From NCBI GenBank assembly GCA_003240795.1, contig QFNK01000074.1, positions 1-7,891 on the forward strand: a stretch of 7,891 nt of DNA, read 5' to 3'. The notes under the pieces were generated by a model. The model made no database searches. It was not told the origin of the DNA and saw only the letters and a list, made by a program, of their open reading frames with translations. The stretch's first letter is position 1. Each line of letters opens with the position of its first letter. The position numbers were made by a program, and so were the translations under genes. Shown in pieces: positions 1 through 5,153 of this stretch. The stretch comes from Micavibrio aeruginosavorus (GTDB lineage Bacteria > Pseudomonadota > Alphaproteobacteria > Micavibrionales > Micavibrionaceae).

Positions 1-134
1 ATAGTTTTGCGGGGTATGGACGGGCGGGGCAGTCTTGCCCGAAGGCGTCCGGCGATGCTAAAAACAAGCATACCGTTTTAAAAATCGTTCAGGGCGGGCG
101 CTCCACCTTCTACTGCCCGGCGTGCCAGAAATAG
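1..134 (+). CDS. mutM: Formamidopyrimidine-DNA glycosylase (MutM/Fpg), C-terminal end only
   Basis: Only the last 43 complete codons are inside the window (frame from base 3, stop TAG at 132-134). MutM is a bifunctional base-excision repair enzyme that removes 8-oxoguanine and formamidopyrimidines and nicks the abasic site. The visible part is its C-terminal zinc-finger region: it reads YGRAGQSCPKA early and ends IVQGGRSTFYCPACQK, the classic MutM ending. The family normally has four zinc cysteines spaced C-X2-C-X16-C-X2-C. Here the last pair (CPAC) is intact, but the first pair reads CPKA, so the second cysteine is absent, and 25 instead of 19 residues separate the first and third cysteines. 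A histidine (NKH) lies in the extra segment and might serve as ligand (inference). The gene is followed 16 bases later by a small exported-protein gene, probably co-transcribed. Identity is well supported despite the truncation by the window edge. Confidence 0.88.
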   Translation, partial: SFAGYGRAGQSCPKASGDAKNKHTVLKIVQGGRSTFYCPACQK

Positions 135-150
135 AAAGGCAATCGGCGAC

Positions 151-549
151 ATGACCATAAGAATGCCTTTGATCCTGCCCCTTGTGCTCTCGCTTTTTGT
201 CTTTGTCGCCCTGCCTGGCTTTCCCATGGCGGCGGAAGAGCGGTTCTTCGAGGCGCTTTACGATGTCCCCGTCATGCCCGGCATGGAGGAGGTCCCGGGG
301 CAATCCATGCTCTTCGACAAGCCGGACGGCCGCATTGCTGTGGTTGTTGCCGCCACCAAGGTTGCAAAACCGGCCGAGGTCTCGGCCTTTTATGATGAGA
401 CCTTAACCCAGATGGGGTGGAAAAAAGTCGGGGTAAATCAATATCTTCGGGGTGAGCAGCGCCTTGGTATAAAGATCGAGGGTGCGACCAGGGCATCCGT
501 GGTTAATTTCACCCTGGAACCCAGGGGCGCCACACCTGCCGGAAAATAA
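151..549 (+). CDS. Small exported protein of unknown function, downstream of mutM
   Basis: A 132-residue protein with an N-terminal signal peptide: a basic start (MTIR), a hydrophobic core at about residues 6-24 and a likely cleavage near residues 27-28 (PMAA before EERF). The mature part of about 104 residues should be periplasmic or envelope-associated. It has no lipobox cysteine and no further membrane segment. The mature region contains DVPVMPGMEEVPGQ (about 38-51), FDKPDGRI (about 55-62), a helix-like AFYDETLTQMGWKKVG (about 79-94) and a basic C-terminal tail. I recall similar small uncharacterised proteins next to mutM in Alphaproteobacteria, but no function is known to me. The ATG at 151 lies 16 bases after the mutM stop and is preceded by a purine-rich AGAAAGG at 134-140. 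An in-frame ATG at 163 would shorten the signal peptide and is less likely. No clear terminator follows. Confidence 0.8.
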   Translation: MTIRMPLILPLVLSLFVFVALPGFPMAAEERFFEALYDVPVMPGMEEVPGQSMLFDKPDGRIAVVVAATKVAKPAEVSAFYDETLTQMGWKKVGVNQYLRGEQRLGIKIEGATRASVVNFTLEPRGATPAGK

Positions 550-557
550 GGTTTGGC

Positions 558-587
558 TTGACAATGAAGGCCTTGCACGCGTAAAAC
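558..587 (+). promoter_or_regulatory. Putative sigma-70-type promoter of rpsT
   Basis: An exact consensus -35 box TTGACA (558-563) lies 18 bases before TAAAAC (582-587), which matches four of six -10 positions. A transcript would start around 593-595, immediately before two hairpins in the rpsT leader. This supports independent transcription of rpsT although the upstream gene ends only 8 bases before the -35 box. The start site is inferred, not seen. Confidence 0.5.
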
Positions 588-597
588 TGCCCGACTT

Positions 598-645
598 GGC
601 GGTTCTTTGAAGGTCCGCCGCATTCCTTATGCTTGAAAGGAATGC
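598..645 (+). promoter_or_regulatory. Two adjacent hairpins in the rpsT leader
   Basis: The first inverted repeat is GGCGG (598-602) with CCGCC (615-619). The second follows directly: GCATTCCTT (620-628) with AAGGAATGC (637-645), a perfect 9-bp stem with an 8-base loop. Neither is followed by a T run, so they are not intrinsic terminators. They fill the start of the inferred rpsT leader, 37 bases before the start codon. S20 synthesis is translationally autoregulated in E. coli; a similar role here is inference. Confidence 0.45.
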
Positions 646-681
646 CCGAACAATAATTTAAAGGACACGAGATTAAAGAAA

Positions 682-954
682 ATGGCAAACCACGCTTCAG
701 CTAAGAAAAGAATTCGCACCAACGCACGTCGCAACGAAATCAACACAGCTCGTACGAGCCGCGTTCGCACCTTCATCAAAAAGGTCGAAGCTGCAATCGC
801 AGGTGGTGACGCGAAGGCCGCAACCGAAGCTCTCCGCAATGTTCAGCCTGAACTTCAGCGCGGCGTTGCTAAAAACGTAATAAACAAAAACGCAGCGGCA
901 CGCAAAATGTCCCGTCTGTCCGCACGCGTTAAGGCGCTTGTAAAAGGCGCATAA
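682..954 (+). CDS. rpsT: 30S ribosomal protein S20
   Basis: A 90-residue, strongly basic protein that binds 16S rRNA early in assembly of the 30S subunit. It has the family's N-terminus (MANHASAKKRIRTN) followed by the RRNEINTARTSRVRTFIKKV segment at residues 16-35. The C-terminal half is alanine- and lysine-rich with NKNAAARKMSRLSARVKAL. Length is close to that of other S20 proteins (about 86-92). The start is fixed by the universal MANxxSAxKR opening. The Shine-Dalgarno sequence is weak: AAGGA at 661-665 is 16 bases from the ATG and an AAAGAA lies immediately upstream, which fits a translationally controlled gene. It appears monocistronic, with its own promoter near 558 and a strong terminator at 1010-1050. 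Location upstream of dnaA is common in Alphaproteobacteria. Confidence 0.97.
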   Translation: MANHASAKKRIRTNARRNEINTARTSRVRTFIKKVEAAIAGGDAKAATEALRNVQPELQRGVAKNVINKNAAARKMSRLSARVKALVKGA

Positions 955-964
955 CTTTCATCCG

Positions 965-981
965 GCCTTTAGTTTAAAGGC
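965..981 (+). other. Short hairpin just after rpsT
   Basis: GCCTTTA (965-971) and TAAAGGC (975-981) form a perfect 7-bp inverted repeat with a 3-base loop, 10 bases after the rpsT stop codon. The following GTTTGATTG is too weak a T tract for a good terminator. It could protect the mRNA 3' end or pause polymerase ahead of the main terminator at 1010. Confidence 0.3.
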
Positions 982-1009
982 GTTTGATTGATGCATGGTA
1001 AAAAGAATT

Positions 1010-1050
1010 ATTTGGCTCGAAGAAACTAATCTTCGAGCCAAATTTGTTTG
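1010..1050 (+). terminator. Rho-independent terminator of rpsT
   Basis: A perfect 14-bp inverted repeat, ATTTGGCTCGAAGA (1010-1023) and TCTTCGAGCCAAAT (1030-1043), encloses a 6-base loop. It is followed by TTTGTTTG. It ends the rpsT transcript and isolates dnaA from upstream transcription. The A-rich bases on its left side mean it could also work weakly on the other strand. Confidence 0.85.
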
Positions 1051-1068
1051 TGGCCACCTGTCAACGAT

Positions 1069-1146
1069 TAAAAAAAATCTTTTTTTATCCAGACGTATTT
1101 TTTGGGATTGAAAGTCTAAAAAATTCGTTCTAGGGTCTGTGAATAA
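1069..1146. promoter_or_regulatory. AT-rich segment with DnaA-box-like sites
   Basis: An AT-rich tract contains the near-palindrome TAAAAAAA (1069-1076) / TTTTTTTA (1080-1087). Overlapping it is TTATCCAGA (1085-1093), one mismatch from the E. coli DnaA box TTATCCACA. TGTGAATAA (1138-1146) reads TTATTCACA on the minus strand, an exact match to TTWTNCACA. A weaker 7/9 copy, TGTGAATGT, lies at 1218-1226. The group may serve dnaA autoregulation or be part of an origin. Two or three short matches in an AT-rich region can also arise by chance. Apart from this, the promoters and the hairpins listed separately, I see nothing definite in the gene-free stretch 1044-1484. Confidence 0.35.
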
Positions 1147-1319
1147 CCAATCAAAAAAACCTGTGGGCGGAACAAGAGTGAAGCAAACGCGGGGCAAAAA
1201 CTGAAGCGATCGATGCATGTGAATGTCTCGAATGCGGCAGTATCTAGAGGACTAAATTTAATACCCATATTGGGAAAAGAGTTGAGTTTTGGGGGAAGGA
1301 AACTTTGCCCTGGGTGCTT

Positions 1320-1347
1320 TTGCGCGCCCATGCGGTAAAGATACTAT
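1320..1347 (+). promoter_or_regulatory. Possible distal dnaA promoter
   Basis: TTGCGC (1320-1325) and TACTAT (1342-1347) are separated by 16 bases; each matches four of six sigma-70 positions. Initiation near 1354 would give a leader of about 130 bases that includes the two hairpins at 1383-1426. Sequence evidence alone is modest. Confidence 0.3.
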
Positions 1348-1382
1348 ACACCATAAATTTTCGCCGATTTCGCACGAAAGGC

Positions 1383-1426
1383 TGCAAAGAAAATGCTTCT
1401 TTGCAAGGGGGATCCTTTTGCTTTTT
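1383..1426 (+). terminator. Attenuator-like hairpin pair in the dnaA leader
   Basis: Hairpin A pairs TGCAAAGAA (1383-1391) with TTCTTTGCA (1397-1405), a perfect 9-bp stem with a 5-base loop. Hairpin B pairs GCAAGGGG (1403-1410) with CCTTTTGC (1414-1421); two of its eight pairs are G-U in RNA. It is followed at once by TTTTT (1422-1426), the layout of an intrinsic terminator. A and B share bases 1403-1405, so they partly compete. The position, 59 bases before the dnaA start, suggests premature termination in the leader (inference). Confidence 0.4.
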
Positions 1427-1443
1427 CGCCGTGAAAGCGGACC

Positions 1444-1449
1444 TATGAT
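1444..1449 (+). promoter_or_regulatory. Possible proximal -10 element for dnaA
   Basis: TATGAT matches five of six -10 positions and would start transcription near 1456, about 29 bases before the dnaA ATG and downstream of the attenuator-like hairpins. No good -35 box is correctly spaced: TTGCTT at 1418-1423 would give a 20-base spacer. It is an alternative to the distal candidate. Confidence 0.25.
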
Positions 1450-1484
1450 GAACATTTTGTCTTATTAAGTGGAGAGAAATATAA

Positions 1485-2912
1485 ATGTCAGAACCAACGG
1501 GTCATTCAAACGTCACGGCATTCCAAACGGAATCCTTTGCGCCTCCGGCTGAAATCCTGCGCGCATGGGAAGCTGTTTACGGCGAACTGCGTGAAGAATT
1601 CGGCGAAGCCGTATTCCGCAGCTGGCTGAAGCCTTTGACGCTTCAGGCTTACTATCACAATACACTTGAAGTATCCGTTCCGACCCGTTTCATGCGCGAC
1701 TGGATTCAAACGCACTACGCCAAGCGCATCCTCGAAATGTCCATGGCGAAGTATGGTGAGATTTCACGTCTGGAGATCGTCGTTGTTCAGGCCACGCAAA
1801 ATGTTGCCGCCGACAAAACGGAAGAAACGAAAACTGCAAAAAGCAACGACAACAAAACCGTTGCCGTCGCCATGGATGACCCGTTTGACCTGGCGTCCCC
1901 GCTCGATGCCCGCTTTACATTCGACTCCTTTGTTGTCGGTAAGCCGAATGCGCTGGCCCATGCCGCCGCGCGCCGCGTCGTTGAAAGCGCGTCCGTTCCG
2001 TTCAACCCGCTCTTTATCTATGGCGGCGTCGGTCTCGGCAAAACGCACCTGATGCATGCGATCGCCTGGACGATGAAAGAAAATCACCCGAACAAGCGCG
2101 TGATGTACCTTTCTGCCGAAAAATTCATGTACCAGTTCGTCCGTGCGATCCGCTCCAACGACACGATGGCGTTCAAGGAATTCTTCCGCTCCGTTGACGT
2201 CCTGATGATCGACGACATTCAGTTTATCGCCGGCAAGGAATCCACACAGGAAGAATTCTTCCACACATTCAATGCTTTGGTTGATCAAAACAAACAGATC
2301 ATCATTTCCGCCGACAAGGCGCCGAGCGATCTGACGGGTATTGATGAGCGTCTGCGTTCCCGTCTTGCATGGGGTCTGGTCGCCGATATCCAGCCATCCA
2401 CGTATGAACTGCGCCTCGGCATTCTTCAGGCGAAACGCAAGCAGCTGAACGCCAACGTGCCGGATGCGGTTCTTGAATTCCTCGCGCTGAAGGTTGTTTC
2501 CAACATCCGCGAACTTGAAGGCGCCCTGAATCGTATCGTTGCGCATTCCGATGTCGCAAAACAGGCGATTACGCTGGAATCCACGCAGGAAGTCCTGCAG
2601 GATCTGCTCCGCTCCCACGACCGCCGCATCACGATTGACGAGATCCAGCGCAAAGTGGCCGAGCACTACAATATCCGCCTCGCCGACATGCACTCCGCCC
2701 GCCGTTCGCGCAACGTTGCCCGTCCGCGTCAGGTTGCAATGTTCCTCGCGAAACAGCTTACGGCCCGTTCCCTGCCGGAAATCGGACGCAAGTTCGGCGG
2801 CCGCGACCACACGACCGTCATGCACGCTGTCCGCAAGGTTGAGGAGTTGAGCCAGGAAGACGTTTCCTTCGCTCAGGACGTTGAAATCATCAAGCGCGCG
2901 CTGACCGGCTGA
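1485..2912 (+). CDS. dnaA: Chromosomal replication initiator protein DnaA
   Basis: A full-length 475-residue AAA+ ATPase that binds DnaA boxes at the origin as an ATP-bound oligomer, melts the duplex and recruits the DnaB helicase. Domain I is at about 25-95 (EAVFRSWLKPL). A short charged linker, domain II, covers about 103-135. The AAA+ core has Walker A GGVGLGKTH (180-188), Walker B VLMIDDIQF (239-247), a sensor I region IIISADKAP (272-280), the arginine-finger box RLRSRLAWGL (289-298) and sensor II SNIRELEGALNR (339-350). Domain IV ends with the DNA-binding signature FGGRDHTTVMHAVRKVEEL (437-455). All key residues are present. The start is supported by GGAGAG at 1471-1476, 8 bases before the ATG. 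Stops are in tandem (TGA TAA, 2910-2915). A convergent gene ends only 6 bases beyond, and dnaN, normally next, lies 1 kb further on. Confidence 0.99.
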   Translation: MSEPTGHSNVTAFQTESFAPPAEILRAWEAVYGELREEFGEAVFRSWLKPLTLQAYYHNTLEVSVPTRFMRDWIQTHYAKRILEMSMAKYGEISRLEIVVVQATQNVAADKTEETKTAKSNDNKTVAVAMDDPFDLASPLDARFTFDSFVVGKPNALAHAAARRVVESASVPFNPLFIYGGVGLGKTHLMHAIAWTMKENHPNKRVMYLSAEKFMYQFVRAIRSNDTMAFKEFFRSVDVLMIDDIQFIAGKESTQEEFFHTFNALVDQNKQIIISADKAPSDLTGIDERLRSRLAWGLVADIQPSTYELRLGILQAKRKQLNANVPDAVLEFLALKVVSNIRELEGALNRIVAHSDVAKQAITLESTQEVLQDLLRSHDRRITIDEIQRKVAEHYNIRLADMHSARRSRNVARPRQVAMFLAKQLTARSLPEIGRKFGGRDHTTVMHAVRKVEELSQEDVSFAQDVEIIKRALTG

Positions 2913-2918
2913 TAATCA

Positions 2919-3773
2919 TCAACCGAAGACGCGTTGCGGCAAAATAAGGGGTTGGGGCTTATCAGGCATAAGCCCCATCGCCGTTTTCAGGTCGTAAAGC
3001 ATAAGATTATATCCCAGCAGAATGCTGCCCGCATGCGCGTGCGCTTCTTTGCGGAGACGGGCGTCTTCGATGGGAAGGCTGGGAACTTCGCGTGTTCTGT
3101 AATCGATAAAATCGGCCAGATATTCGGGGTGGTGGCCATATAGAGTAACACTCCCACATCCGTTTTTTGGCGGGATCTGTATGCCCATTACGACATCTTC
3201 GCCTGTCACGGGGTGGCGCGCGACAGCAACGGGGGAAGCGTCCGGAGGCATGTCATCCAACGGAAAATACGGCCCGCAGCAATAAAGGGAATGGAACGTC
3301 TTCCCCGTGGCCGGATGGTAGAGGGGAATGATGGCGGCGGAATCGCTGCGCCCGGTAAAATCGTTGGGCGTAAATCCTGCCGCCGCGCCGAAACTCCTGC
3401 GCGGATATAGCCCGAATCCTTCGCCCTGACGTTTGTAGTTGTAGGCGCCTGTGAATTCCACATGGTCCCATCCGATAAACGCGCCGCCGCAATAACCGGC
3501 GAAATGAACGCCCGCCTGATGCGCGTCGCGGATAATGTCCTTGCGGAATATGCCGTCCGGGGAAAGGGCGCTGCGAAAAATGGTGGACTCCGCCCCGCCG
3601 AAGATGATCGCGGCGGCATTACCGATCCATTCGCCTTTCAGGATGTCTTCGGCAAAGATCGGGGCGGCTTTCATCCCGTTCTTGGCGAACGGAACGCCGA
3701 AATTCCGCAGCATCATCGACAGCACCGATGATTGCCGCCTTTCGCCGTTATAGATATAGACCGTGTCCTTCAT
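2919..3773 (-). CDS. BPL_N-domain, class I glutamine-amidotransferase-like protein
   Basis: A 284-residue protein resembling the biotin-protein-ligase N-terminal family (BPL_N, Pfam PF09825), part of the class I glutamine amidotransferase/DJ-1-like fold. It opens MKDTVYIYNGE, then has AAIIFGGAES (54-63). A nucleophile elbow HFAGYCGGAFIG (90-101) places Cys95 as the presumed nucleophile. A FHSLYCCGPYF segment (160-170) follows, then GHHPEY (213-218), where His215 and Glu217 would complete a Cys-His-Glu triad. There is no ligase domain, signal peptide or membrane segment, so it is probably a cytoplasmic stand-alone enzyme; substrate unknown. An upstream in-frame TTG at 3800 is possible but less likely; neither start has a good Shine-Dalgarno. 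It runs against dnaA (gap of 6 bases, tail to tail) and divergently from dnaN. Codon use does not look foreign by eye. Family assignment is from remembered motifs. Confidence 0.78.
   Translation of the reverse strand: MKDTVYIYNGERRQSSVLSMMLRNFGVPFAKNGMKAAPIFAEDILKGEWIGNAAAIIFGGAESTIFRSALSPDGIFRKDIIRDAHQAGVHFAGYCGGAFIGWDHVEFTGAYNYKRQGEGFGLYPRRSFGAAAGFTPNDFTGRSDSAAIIPLYHPATGKTFHSLYCCGPYFPLDDMPPDASPVAVARHPVTGEDVVMGIQIPPKNGCGSVTLYGHHPEYLADFIDYRTREVPSLPIEDARLRKEAHAHAGSILLGYNLMLYDLKTAMGLMPDKPQPLILPQRVFG
2953..2977. terminator. Hairpin inside the convergent gene end, possible dnaA terminator
   Basis: TGGGGCTTAT (2953-2962) and ATAAGCCCCA (2968-2977) form a perfect 10-bp stem with a 5-base loop. It lies 40 bases beyond the dnaA stop, within the last 20 codons of the minus-strand gene. 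Downstream on the plus strand is only TCGCCGTTTT, and on the minus strand ACCCCTTATTTT, so the T tract is poor either way. It could still weaken read-through between the two convergent genes. Confidence 0.35.
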
Positions 3774-3860
3774 CGCGCCGCACAATAACCAAAGCCGCAA
3801 GACCGCGCAAGTTGGCCGTCCGGCGCCCTCAAAGAACGGTGAAAAACTGCTGAAAATGGC

Positions 3861-3888
3861 TTGGCAGAAGGGCGCTCTGTGCTATAGT
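3861..3888 (+). promoter_or_regulatory. Putative sigma-70-type dnaN promoter
   Basis: TTGGCA (3861-3866) and TATAGT (3883-3888) each differ from consensus at one position and are 16 bases apart. Transcription would start near 3895, giving a leader of about 54 bases before the dnaN ATG. An independent promoter is needed because the gene upstream of dnaN runs the other way. Confidence 0.65.
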
Positions 3889-3896
3889 CGGACTAT
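3884..3896. promoter_or_regulatory. Palindrome over the dnaN -10 and start region
   Basis: ATAGTC (3884-3889), one central G, then GACTAT (3891-3896) make a perfect 13-base interrupted palindrome. It covers most of the -10 box and reaches the predicted start site, where a bound repressor would block RNA polymerase. No known operator is recognised; chance is possible for six-base arms. Confidence 0.35.
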
Positions 3897-3935
3897 CCAA
3901 AGCACATACTATGTAATTCTTTTTAGCAAAGAGCT

Positions 3936-3941
3936 GGAAGG
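3936..3941 (+). promoter_or_regulatory. Shine-Dalgarno that sets the dnaN start
   Basis: GGAAGG sits 7 bases before the ATG at 3949. The reading frame stays open upstream to 3763, but only the ATG at 3949 has this site and gives the conserved DnaN N-terminus. Confidence 0.75.
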
Positions 3942-3948
3942 CTATTTT

Positions 3949-5064
3949 ATGAAGATCACAATCGACCGCGCCGCCCTGTTGAGAGCCCTGAACCACGTGC
4001 AGTCCGCCGTGGAACGCCGCACGACGATCCCGATTTTGTCCAATGTCCTGATGAAGGCGGAAGACGGTGTGCTCAGCCTCGCCACGACCGACATGGATCT
4101 CGAAATCAACGAAGCCGTTGCCGCGAATGTTGAAAAATCCGGCGCGACCACCGCGCCGGCCGCCACGCTCTTCGATATCGTCAAAAAGCTTCCCGAAGAC
4201 TCTGCGGTTGTTCTTGAGCTCGATGGCTCCGGCAATCAGATGACGGTAAAGGCCGGCCGATCGAATTTCCGCCTGGCCTGCCTTCCGACGACGGAATTCC
4301 CTGAAATCGGCACCGGCAATCTGCCAACGACTTTCTCTATTCCTGCGAATGAGCTGCGCGCACTGATCGACCGCACCAAATTCGCAATGTCCACGGAAGA
4401 GACGCGTTATTACCTGAACGGTATTTACCTGCACGCCGCCGACAACAACGGTGTTGCCGTTCTCCGCGCTGTCGCAACGGACGGGCACCGCCTTGCACGT
4501 TTTGAAATGCCGCTTCCCGACGGTGCCGACGGTATGCCGGGCATCATCATTCCGCGTAAGACGGTCGGCGAACTCCGCAAACTTGTGGAAGAGGCGGGCG
4601 ATGCTATTCAGGTATCCTTGTCCGAAGGCAAGATCCGTTTCGCCTTCGACCATATCGTCCTGACGTCCAAACTGATCGACGGCACGTTCCCGGATTATCA
4701 GCGCGTCATTCCGAAAAACAACGACAAGATCGTCGAAGTCAATCCAAAGGCCTTCAGCCGCGCGATCGACCGCGTATCCACGATTTCCGATGGAAAGTCA
4801 CGCGCTGTAAAGATCTCCTTCAACGGCAAGACGATGACGCTGTCCGCGAATTCGCCCGAAGCCGGAAGCGCGACCGAGGATCTGGAGATCAACGGAAACG
4901 ACAACATGGAAATCGGTTTCAACGCGAAATACCTGATGGACATTACCAGCCAGATCGAAGGCGACGGTTGCCGCCTGACGCTTGCCGACGCCGCGTCACC
5001 GACGATTATTGAGGATGCAGGCGACTCTTCCGCGCTCTACGTCCTGATGCCGCTGCGCGTCTAA
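3949..5064 (+). CDS. dnaN: DNA polymerase III beta subunit (sliding clamp)
   Basis: A 371-residue protein, the usual length for DnaN. It forms a ring-shaped dimer around DNA that holds polymerase III, and also other polymerases and repair factors, on the template. It starts with MKITIDRAALLRALNHVQ, followed by the conserved PILSNVLM (28-35). The middle domain has YYLNGIYLH (154-162) and ATDGHRLA (176-183). KLIDGTFPDYQRVIP (241-255) leads into the third domain with NAKYLMDI (325-332), and the protein ends YVLMPLRV, close to the typical YVLMPMRL that helps form the peptide-binding pocket. The start is set by GGAAGG at 3936-3941 and by family alignment; a 62-codon upstream extension in the same frame overlaps the promoter and is not coding. 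It has its own promoter and is followed by a strong terminator at 5093, so it looks largely monocistronic. Confidence 0.99.
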   Translation: MKITIDRAALLRALNHVQSAVERRTTIPILSNVLMKAEDGVLSLATTDMDLEINEAVAANVEKSGATTAPAATLFDIVKKLPEDSAVVLELDGSGNQMTVKAGRSNFRLACLPTTEFPEIGTGNLPTTFSIPANELRALIDRTKFAMSTEETRYYLNGIYLHAADNNGVAVLRAVATDGHRLARFEMPLPDGADGMPGIIIPRKTVGELRKLVEEAGDAIQVSLSEGKIRFAFDHIVLTSKLIDGTFPDYQRVIPKNNDKIVEVNPKAFSRAIDRVSTISDGKSRAVKISFNGKTMTLSANSPEAGSATEDLEINGNDNMEIGFNAKYLMDITSQIEGDGCRLTLADAASPTIIEDAGDSSALYVLMPLRV

Positions 5065-5092
5065 TTGTTGTAGAACGCATATAAATTTATTT

Positions 5093-5120
5093 AAGAGCAC
5101 GGAAAAACCGTGCTCTTTTT
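5093..5120 (+). terminator. Rho-independent terminator between dnaN and recF
   Basis: AAGAGCACGG (5093-5102), an AAAAA loop and CCGTGCTCTT (5108-5117) form a perfect 10-bp stem running into a T run (5116-5120). It lies 28 bases after the dnaN stop and 33 bases before recF. The A run at the left foot makes it symmetric, but only the plus-strand direction has a gene to terminate. Confidence 0.9.
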
Positions 5121-5153
5121 CTAGGAAAATCCGCGAGCGGAACACACACATAA

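Noticed and set aside
958..1455. Small minus-strand open frames between rpsT and dnaA
   Set aside because: They overlap one another and the rpsT terminator, show no family motif and no good ribosome binding site.
1764..2825. 353-codon open frame on the minus strand opposite dnaA
   Set aside because: It lies wholly within the unmistakable dnaA gene, resembles no family I know and has the low-complexity composition typical of an antisense shadow frame.
3763..3948. N-terminal extension of dnaN in the same frame
   Set aside because: It would give 433 residues, overlaps the promoter and the divergent gene start, and lacks family similarity. The ATG at 3949 has a good Shine-Dalgarno and the conserved N-terminus.
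3829..4653. 274-codon open frame on the minus strand opposite dnaN
   Set aside because: Contained in dnaN and its promoter region; no recognisable domain or ribosome binding site. A shadow of the codon bias of dnaN.
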